The notes under the pieces: model-generated
Seen by the model: the letters and a program-made list of their open reading frames with translations, nothing else
Told to the model about the DNA's origin: nothing
Database searches by the model: none
Shown: positions 56,906 to 64,000 of the stretch, piece after piece
How positions within the stretch are numbered: position 1 is the stretch's first letter
Layout of the letters: each line of letters begins with the position of its first letter
Translations under genes and position numbers: made by a program
Assembly (NCBI RefSeq): GCF_010183535.1
Contig: NC_071328.1
Coordinates: 1,488,001 to 1,552,000 of the forward strand
Direction: 5' to 3'
Length of the DNA stretch: 64,000 nt
From: Caenorhabditis remanei
Taxonomy: Eukaryota > Nematoda > Chromadorea > Rhabditida > Rhabditidae

Positions 56906-59900
56906 TTAATGATAATTAGGATACATCTGCTGAATCTCCTCAATCACTGTCATATTTTCTGGTGTGTAGATGTTGAGCTCTTCGAGATTCGCTTTTCGGA
57001 GGGAGAAGAAACTCTGGAAGCGAAAATTTGAGTCGCTACGCAGTTGAATTGTATGTAATTGGAGATACGGAGTGAAAAATTTTGAAATTTTTTAAATGAA
57101 AATGAAAATTTTGCGATTTTTGGCGCCAAAAATTAAAGTCAAATCTTTTTTTTAATATAAAAATTGTAATTCTGAGTCGCTACGCAGTGAATAGGTACTG
57201 AATTTGAGATTCTTGGTGAATACAGTAAAATACAGGCGGAGCTCAAGAAATTTTGGAGTTTTTGGCGCTAAAAATTCCGAATTTTTTCAAAAATTGAAAA
57301 AAAAAGTTTTTTGAAAATTTTGGCGCCAAAATTTTAGAGCGCACTTACATGCTTATCGATTTCCTCCTTTTTCAGCGATTGCATCAAATCAATTTTTCCA
57401 CGTCGTGCCAAGTGGTTCCAGATTAGTTCTGAAAAATGGAAATGCGTGTCAGGGTCCTAAAATTTGGGAAAAAATTTTTAGTCAAAATTTTTTTTTGAAA
57501 TTTTCATAAAAACCTTACCATTAGTAACTGTTGGTGACGTCGTCACCACCCTCGGTCTATTCACAATTACAGTAGGCACATTAACCAGACCCGATGCTCT
57601 CGCCCTTGCTGAGTAGAACTCCGCTGTCGCCGTCGCCGTCGTAGAAGACGTCGCCGTCGCGTCCCTCGACTTTTTCAACATCCGCGGCGTCGTGCGCATC
57701 TGATTCTGAGGTGACCCTACTGACGTCACATTTCTCGGCTTCCTCGGGTTGTACTCCGTCCTCTCAATACTATTGCGTCTCGGGCGGAAATTGAATTTCG
57801 GTATGTAATCGTCTCTCAGGGTACCCGATCGTTTTGCGTGGTATTGCGCGATATCGTAGAATTCTGACGTGGGCGTCTTGTTGTCACGCTCACCGTAGAA
57901 GTCTGTGAAGCAGAGAGCAGCGAAGGATTGGCATTCCTTAAAATAATGACGTTTTTTGCTAAAATAATGATATTGAAATTGCTAACTTCGTTGAAAATGG
58001 GTCAAATTTTAAATAAAGTATACCATGGTAATCGTTAAAGAAAGTAAAAAATAATGAGACGAGAGAGGAATTGAACCCGGGATGCGAGATTACTGGTCAA
58101 CTGTGTTACCGGGTGCGCCACAGTGCGCCACAGCCGCCACCGCCACTTCCAAGGCGAATCAAAGGCGCCGCTTATCACCACCTCCTCCTTCCCTCTCTTT
58201 CGTGTCCTCTGTGCCGCAGTGGTTACGCTTTTGCCTCCCGCGCAAAGGGTCCCGGGTTCGACTCCCCCTTGCGTCAAACCATTTTTGCATCCCTATTTCA
58301 GCATCCTCCATACCTCCATATACTCCCTCGTTGCTTCTGTCTCATTATCATACTCATTGGTCTCCGGTCGTTTCGCAACTCTCGCCGATCTCAAAATATC
58401 CTCGACTGACGCGAATTTCTGAAAACCTTGCAAGTTGCTATTGCGCTCTATTGATAATTTCAAGTCTTACATAAGCGTTCCTCGACTTCGCCGGCTGATA
58501 CTTCACCTTCGCCTCCAGCCATTGCTTCGGCTCGATCGCTTCCGCTTTCGCGGACACTTGGAACACTTGAGAGGACACCTTGTTAAGTAAATTCTGAAAA
58601 ACTTTTTTAGGCCATTAGCTGGGGTTTCTAGGCCATCCCCACCTTAGTCCCTAACGCTTTATAGATATTTGAAGATGAGTTGCTCAGGTTAAGCCTCATG
58701 TCAGTAGGACGGTGACAGTGTAGTTGGCCACGGATTTGACCGGGTTCCACGGTATCTTGAAACGGTGACGTTTTGGCGGGAAAAAGAAAAAGTTTGATCT
58801 ACTTACCACAAGACATCAAAAACAAGTCGTACGCGGTGCAACCGAATTTGTTGGCTACTGTAGCATCTGCGCTCCGTTGAAGAAGTAACGGAATGATATC
58901 ATCGACTCGAAGCAGACTGGCGATTTGGAGAGCAGTAATGTGCATGTTATCCCTCATATTCACGTCAGAATCGCGGTGAAGGACTAGGTGTTTGGCCTGG
59001 AAAAAAAGTTGTTTAAAAAACTTTTTACTGCGGGAAAAAATATAATCTTTGAAGCTTTGTAACTTTTTCTGTACTAACGCAAATTTTATGAATTTATAGT
59101 ATGTTATAGACCAAGGTACGTTCTACAACTTTGTAGTTGACAACTTTTTGATAGGTCCGCCCACTTTTGAGATGTGCGCCTTGAAAGTATTAAGCTTCTC
59201 TGCGTTTCTTACCACGGCGGCGCCTCATCTTTAAAGGTACACAACTCAAAAGCGTGAAGCGCTATCAAAAAGTTGTGAACTACAAAAATAAAGATCCATT
59301 TTTGATCTACACAAACTATATAAATTTGTAATAGGAAAATATTTTAAAATGATAGAAAAAATGGGCAAAAGTAGCAAAGCAACAATTATCAATTTTCAAA
59401 CTTTTAGCTCTTATATCTCCTTTTCTAAAAACAATACAAAAAAGTTGTTAACTAACAAATTGTGTAGAATTTCACGCTCTTAATTTCATCAATTTAAATT
59501 TTTTTGATAGCATCACCCACTCAAAAGATAAAAGCCTTAGAAGTTAGCTAGGGGGCAGACACCCAGACACTCTAGCTTCTCTGCGTCTCTCCACTCACCG
59601 AATTAATACTTCTCACAGTCACTGCATACATAAGTAGAGTGCACCCATTTTGAGGAGGCGGTCCCAGCTCTCTTTCGATGATTTGATCCTTCTTAACCTC
59701 CTTTCGCAAGTCGGAGTCGGTATTCATCCCTAAACTTTTCAAAATGAAAATTGGTCAACTTTGACATGTCCTCTTAGTGTTGTTTTATGCCCCAAATGTT
59801 TCAAATTTATATGTTTCTTGTAGAACAAGTCAAGAGCTACATTTTTGTAGTTGAAAATGTTTTGATAGCTCCTCCCACTTTTGAGATATGCGCTTTTAAA

Positions 59901-60766
59901 GATAGCCAACTTTAGAGTCGAGAGGGAGGAGACGCAGAGAAGCGAGACGTCTCCTCTTTTTGCACGCTCTCTCGCCTCCCATTCTTTGAAAGCGCATATC
60001 TCAAAAGCGTGAATAGCTATCAAAAAGTTGTCAACTACAAAAATGAAGAGCGAGACGTGTTCTATAACATATCAAAATTTTGAAAAAATAGAGTAACAGG
60101 TGAAACAGTTTTGAGGTGTCAAACTTGAGGTACTTTTTTTCTATTTTTCTATAAACTCACGACTTCGATGATTCCTTTTCTCCCGGAAAAAGTTGTAGAC
60201 ATCCTTCCGATTAAACTCGCTAGCGAATTCCTCCGGCGTTTTTCTCATCAATGTTTTCTTAGTGGCACTGGCGCCGCGATCCAAAAGTGTCCTAACCATA
60301 TATAACCCCGGTGTACATATGATAGCGACGGATAAGGCGGATAGCCCTCTCAGCAGCTCCATAGTTTCATCCATGTTCACACGGGCGCTGTAATTTCAAG
60401 TTGGTAAGTGAGGTAAGCGCGCTCCACTGATAATCTGGTAAACTAAACTGACTCTGCTAAATAACCACATATTAATGGAGACTTGCTACACGTCGCCACA
60501 ATCAATGAAGTTGGTGCCAGTGACCGTTTCGCGGTTTGATTCTCGTTGGGGAGCCTTATAAGCCTCCTGACAACATCTGCATGACCACCTGCACAGGCTA
60601 ATGTTAAGGCGGTGACACCAAGGAACGTCTTCTGATTTGAAGCACCACGTTGGAGTAAGGTCTCAATTACTGGGAGTTTTCCTTCACGAGCTGCGTAGTG
60701 GAAAGCGGTCATTCCGAGTTGGTTGACTGCGTGGATGTTGGCACCGTGGTCGAGGAGGCGGACTAC
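56906..60766 (-). CDS. Ankyrin-repeat and SAM-domain protein (ANKS-like), 5' end not found
   Basis: Ten exons on minus: 60766-60453, 60387-60161, 59729-59599, 58996-58807, 58755-58643, 58593-58471, 58418-58314, 57936-57519, 57428-57349 and 57013-56906. All are in phase; 602 aa visible. Exons 1-4 encode ankyrin repeats (e.g. LLDHGANIHAVNQLG, MTAFHYAAREGKLPVIETLL, NGCTLLMYAV). A Ser/Thr/Arg-rich middle follows, and the last two exons form a SAM-like domain (LKKEEIDKHSFFSLRKANL, EELNIYTPENMTVIEEI). This order suits ANKS3/ANKS6-type scaffold proteins; the exact orthologue is not claimed. The first visible exon starts in phase 0 after an acceptor, so at least one exon lies upstream, either in the repeat-rich DNA or beyond the window. 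Confidence 0.85.
58030..58295. mobile_element. tRNA-like composite T6 (intron of the ankyrin-SAM gene)
   Basis: The minus half (58063-58130) equals the plus half of T5, and the plus half (58205-58275, GTGCCGCAGTGGTTACGC with GGGTTCGACTCC) equals the minus half of T5. In the plus half, TTTGC, loop CTCCCGC and GCAAA look like an anticodon arm reading CCC (Gly). The core is CGCTTATCACCACC. Confidence 0.78.
59095..59310. repeat. R1 palindromic repeat in the ankyrin-SAM gene intron
   Basis: Plus half 59125-59190 (GTCCGCCCACTTTTGAGATG) and complement 59230-59295 (AAAAAGTTGTGAACTACAAA). Confidence 0.72.
59745..60085. repeat. R1 palindromic repeat in the ankyrin-SAM gene intron
   Basis: Plus half 59815-59900 and complement 59985-60055 around a loop with GAGGAGACGCAGAGAAG. 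It fills most of the intron between exons 2 and 3 on the minus strand. Confidence 0.75.
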
Positions 60767-60794
60767 CTGGAAAATGTATAATTGGGTAGATGAA

Positions 60795-61540
60795 ATCTAG
60801 GGCTTCATTTTTGTAGTTAACCACTTTTTGATAACTCCGCCCACTTTTGAGATATGCGCCTTTAAAGATAGCAACGAAGACAAAGCGCTTGGTCAACTTT
60901 AACATGTCCCCTTGGTGTTACTTTTTGTCCCAAATGTTCCAAATTTATATTTATCCTGTAGAACAAGTCAAGAGCTAGATTTTTGCAGTTAACAACTTTT
61001 AGATAGCATTGCACGCTTTTGAGATATGCGCCTTTAAAGATTGGCACTTAGAGTGGCGAGAGAGAAGAGAGGGGAGACGCACTCCTCTTTTTCGCCTCCT
61101 CAGAAGACGCTAACTTTGAGGCTCCGTATCTCGGAAAGGTGAAGAGTTATCAAAAAGTTGTCAACTACAAAAATTTAGAGCTAAAATCGTTATGTACAGA
61201 ACATGTAAATTTGTTCAAAATTCTGTCAAAATATAAAAGTTACAAGCTTGCAAAGTTGGTCAATTTTTTTCAATTTTTAGCAGGTTTGGACCCCTGAGGC
61301 AACTTTAACAGCTCATATCTTAAAACTACAAAAGCATACATCTATCCTCATTCTACAAGTAAAATATAAATTCGGGACACCTGGAACAAAAAGTGGCACC
61401 ATGGGGACATCTCAAATTTGACCAATTTTCAGTCGCGATTCTGCTATCTTTAAAGACGCTTATCTCGAAATTGGGCAGAGCTATCAAAAAGTTGTCAACT
61501 ACAAAAATGGAGATCTAGAGTTGTTCCTCAACATACTAAA
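60795..61540. repeat. Cluster of R1 halves upstream of the first visible ankyrin exon
   Basis: Plus halves at 60810-60870 and 60970-61040; complements at 61120-61175 and 61445-61515. No ankyrin-like coding was found between them. Confidence 0.7.
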
Positions 61541-61631
61541 AATTTGGTAACTTGGCTCAAAAACTGAACCCGTTTCACAAACTTAAAGTTGGTCGATTTT
61601 TGACAAAATCGAAAATTTTCCGGAACTATTA

Positions 61632-62865
61632 GGTTGGCAAGAAAGTTTTTGTGCATGACTCAAGTTGTTTTTACTCAAACAGGAAGCATTCCAAATACCA
61701 AACATAGTAACCATCTTAGTCCACAACTGTCTCCAATTTACTGGATAGGTTCCCGATATCGTCCTGGCAGATCTCCGGTTGTTTCGAGGCAAAATAGACT
61801 TCCACCCATTTTTCGACTTGACTTCAAGTATCGAAGTCCTGTTCAGCGGCAAAGCGCTGAATTACCCCGAATTTATAGTAATTTGTTAGAAGAAGGTCCG
61901 AACTCTAATTTGAATAATTAAAAACTATTTTCCAATAATAGGTGAGAAAATATTTTGTCGGGTATGCAACTAGCGGATATGCAACATTATGGAGGTGGCA
62001 GACTTTTTGACCGTGTGGAGCTAAAGACTCACGTATAGTTTTGATTTTTTGCACACAAAAAGAACAGAAGTAGACGATTATTTTTTTCACATTTTCCAAT
62101 CATATACGTTGTGTTGGGTCCTCCACATTAGGGTCATTATTTTCTTTGGGTATGATTCCCTTTTGATGATGTCTACCAGCGTTTGATCAACGACAAGTCG
62201 GTGGGTTTCCCTGGGGTAGTTTATGTGCAATACCCACTCTCTATCAGTGATACCCAAATGGTTAAGTCGATTGAAGTTTGAAAGAGGAGAGAGAATTCGA
62301 AGCCGCATGTCTACCTTTCACTGAACGCGGATCTTAGCCAAAATATGACTGTTCAATGTCTCTTTTTTTATTGTTGCCGACACATTTCAAAAAGTTTCCA
62401 ATTGTGTTATAAGTAGTAGTGATTATCATTGATAATTCACAGGAAGATTGAGATGGAAACTCTCCTTTTACAGCTCACAGCATGTACAAATCCTATTCAT
62501 ATGCACTTTTAGTACGTGGTACTTCGACCACAGAAAAATCGCATTTCTCAAAGTTGGAAACTTAATTACTTATAGTGTGCCAAAAGAAGAATTCATCCTT
62601 GTAAACTTTTCCTGTTGGTTGCACAAATTTTGAAATTTTGGTATTAGATGGAAAGCGGAAATAAAAATATTGCTGTAAGAGTTGTCGGTCAAGAATAAAG
62701 ATAGACATGGCTCTTGCAGAAGAGAAGCGTCGGGGGGAATTCCTGACTGCTATCAGAATCACAGAGAGTTTATCTAACAAAGGGTATGCGTAGTTGGTTT
62801 TGTTTCTTGTCGATTGACTGGCAACATTCGAAACAAAACATGCACAAAAACTTTCTTGCCAACCT
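61632..62865 (-). mobile_element. Degenerate mariner transposon with intact ends
   Basis: Terminal inverted repeats of 26 bp begin GGTTGGCAAGAAAGTTTTTG and are perfect. TA flanks both sides (61630-61631 and 62866-62867). The length of 1,234 bp is normal for mariner. Read on minus, the interior keeps pieces of a mariner transposase: a middle piece with DREWVLHINYPRET and ESYPKKIM (about 62270-62140) and a C-terminal piece with QVEKWVEVYFASKQPE (about 61820-61770). Stops and frameshifts interrupt it, so it is dead as an autonomous element. It lies between the ankyrin-SAM and F-box genes. Confidence 0.88.
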
Positions 62866-63141
62866 AATATCTCAAAATTTCGCCATTTGCGCTCAGCCCA
62901 TGAGCAAGTTTTTTTGAATTTCTTTTTTTTAACTGTCTTCTTTTTTAACTGAACTTTTCAACATAGTGTCACTGTTTTTTTTCCGATTTCTGTTCTCTCA
63001 CGTCTTCCTGTATCCATACATAAATTATTGACTCTCACTCAATACCCACACTGCACGTTCTCATGCCTTGAGAACGCGCGCGCGTCTTCACCTCAGGCCA
63101 CGCCCACCCACCACATGGCCACGCCCACCCATTGCAAAAAG

Positions 63142-63149
63142 TATATATA
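63142..63149 (+). promoter_or_regulatory. TATA-like box of the F-box gene
   Basis: TATATATA, 46 bases before the ATG at 63195. Position suits a short 5' leader; supported by sequence alone. Confidence 0.45.
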
Positions 63150-63194
63150 GTGGTTGTAAGTGTGCCTCCATAAATCAGTCTTCTGCTCACAGGC

Positions 63195-64000
63195 ATGTCT
63201 TCCGTCTCCCGTTCTTCCCCAACCCTCGCCACCCTTCCCGTCTTCCCTGCTACCCATATCATGGGCTACTTGGATATTGACTCCCTCTGGAATCTAGCAT
63301 GTACGTCTAGAGTATTCATGGAGTTCGTCCAGGATCTGAAAATCCGTACTGGCGGATATCACGTAGATATTCAACAGGGTTTATATAAAATCCATCTCCC
63401 AGCTATCCATTACTATTACTCTTACTATGAAGAGGATGATGAGTATCTCATTGATTCGATGGACAAGGACTACAAGGATTTCCAGAGTCTATTCCCTGAA
63501 AATATTGATGTTTTGAGAATTGACGCAACCCTTGTCAACCACTTCCATCGCTTCAATCAAGAGTGCACTGTACTTTCCGTTGGTGAACATCCTATTTATT
63601 ACGATAAACAGAAAATGAATGACTGTTCTACGGAACAGATTAATCTACTTCTGAATTCTGTCAATTTCCGGAAAGGACTCGCATTGAATGGACCGAAGCC
63701 ACTAGTCACTGAGAATGAGAAGATTTTTAATATCGATTGGCTGCATATCAAAAATTGCACATGGATCACACCGGAATTTATTAGGAAGTTGAGGAACAAG
63801 ATTGTGTATTTGACGGGTGCTAAGGAATTGACAGAGGAAGACATCAATCAATATTTGAAGGATTTGAAGAATGGAAAAATCGATAATAAGAATCTTCAAG
63901 TGATAGGATTCAACACTGGATTTGGTCGACCTCGTTGGAATAAAGAAGCTATTCTTGATGGATTGGACACAGTTAGAGCTGCAGATCAAATCTACAAAGT
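63195..64000 (+). CDS. F-box protein with nematode F-box-associated (FBA_2-like) domain, 3' end outside window
   Basis: One uninterrupted reading frame of 268 codons from ATG to the right edge, with no intron needed. A divergent F-box (FPATHIMGYLDIDSLWNLAC) lies at about residues 17-48. The later part, with WLHIKNCTWITPEFIRKL, ELTEEDINQYLKDLKNG and LQVIGFN, matches the FBA type 2 pattern typical of the large, fast-evolving F-box families of Caenorhabditis. Such proteins link substrates to SCF ubiquitin ligases. The start is chosen as the first in-frame ATG after the TATA-like box. This gene lies on the opposite strand to the ankyrin-SAM gene; if that gene's 5' exons lie further right, the F-box gene would be nested in its intron. 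Confidence 0.85.
   Translation, partial: MSSVSRSSPTLATLPVFPATHIMGYLDIDSLWNLACTSRVFMEFVQDLKIRTGGYHVDIQQGLYKIHLPAIHYYYSYYEEDDEYLIDSMDKDYKDFQSLFPENIDVLRIDATLVNHFHRFNQECTVLSVGEHPIYYDKQKMNDCSTEQINLLLNSVNFRKGLALNGPKPLVTENEKIFNIDWLHIKNCTWITPEFIRKLRNKIVYLTGAKELTEEDINQYLKDLKNGKIDNKNLQVIGFNTGFGRPRWNKEAILDGLDTVRAADQIYK

Noticed and set aside
56906..60766. Ankyrin gene as the missing N-terminal half of the TRPA channels
   Set aside because: It is on the opposite strand, 35 kb away from the nearest channel gene, and ends with its own SAM-like domain and stop codon.

Overview
The window is nuclear DNA of a nematode, almost certainly a Caenorhabditis species other than C. elegans. Genes are split by short GT..AG introns, several 47-50 bp long, with TTTCAG-like acceptors. 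Recognisable genes include the E/Daughterless bHLH gene hlh-2, a cuticle collagen, a worm-type F-box gene, a lysosomal phospholipase A2 (group XV) and TRPA-type channel genes. From memory, hlh-2, a group XV phospholipase and trpa-2 are neighbours on the C. elegans chromosome I clone M05B5, so this is probably the orthologous chromosome I segment. The species cannot be named from the sequence alone. All exon models below were built by hand from splice signals, reading phase and similarity between paralogues.

Layout. 0.6-10.4 kb: an inverted pair of TRPA-like channel genes (copy A on minus, running off the left edge; copy B on plus) with a broken third fragment and foldback repeats between them. 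10.4-17.9 kb: non-coding and repeat-rich. 17.9-21.8 kb: a third TRPA-like gene, the best trpa-2 candidate (481 aa, no ankyrin repeats). 21.95-27.0 kb: a single-pass membrane protein with a long Pro/Ser-rich tail containing tandemly duplicated exons. 27.3-32.4 kb: the phospholipase. 34.2-36.6 kb (minus): hlh-2. 36.6-53.9 kb: 17 kb without supported coding exons but full of inverted-repeat elements. 53.9-55.9 kb (minus): cuticle collagen. 56.9-60.8 kb (minus): an ankyrin-repeat plus SAM-domain protein whose 5' end is not found. 61.6-62.9 kb: a dead mariner with perfect-looking ends. 63.2 kb to the edge: an F-box gene on plus.

The most unusual content is in the repeats. (1) At least nine composite elements carry two tRNA-like Pol III promoter modules in head-to-head orientation around a conserved GGTGGTGATAA core. 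Most sit in introns, and with four single tRNA-like copies they occupy three of the four hlh-2 introns. (2) A hAT-like short element family (CAGAG ends, 8-bp target duplications in at least four of five copies) has an interior filled with 7-bp tandem arrays whose heptamer differs between copies. (3) A 450-bp TA-flanked foldback family and a separate very abundant palindromic family share a 20-bp core (TTTTTGTAGTTGACAACTTT). (4) An intronic repeat (TTTTCGCGTCGGGACCCAAA) makes up nearly the whole of one phospholipase intron. The three channel genes are probably related by local duplication. The channel, membrane-protein and phospholipase genes lie in the same orientation with short gaps (about 180 and 290 bp), which is compatible with an operon but not proven.
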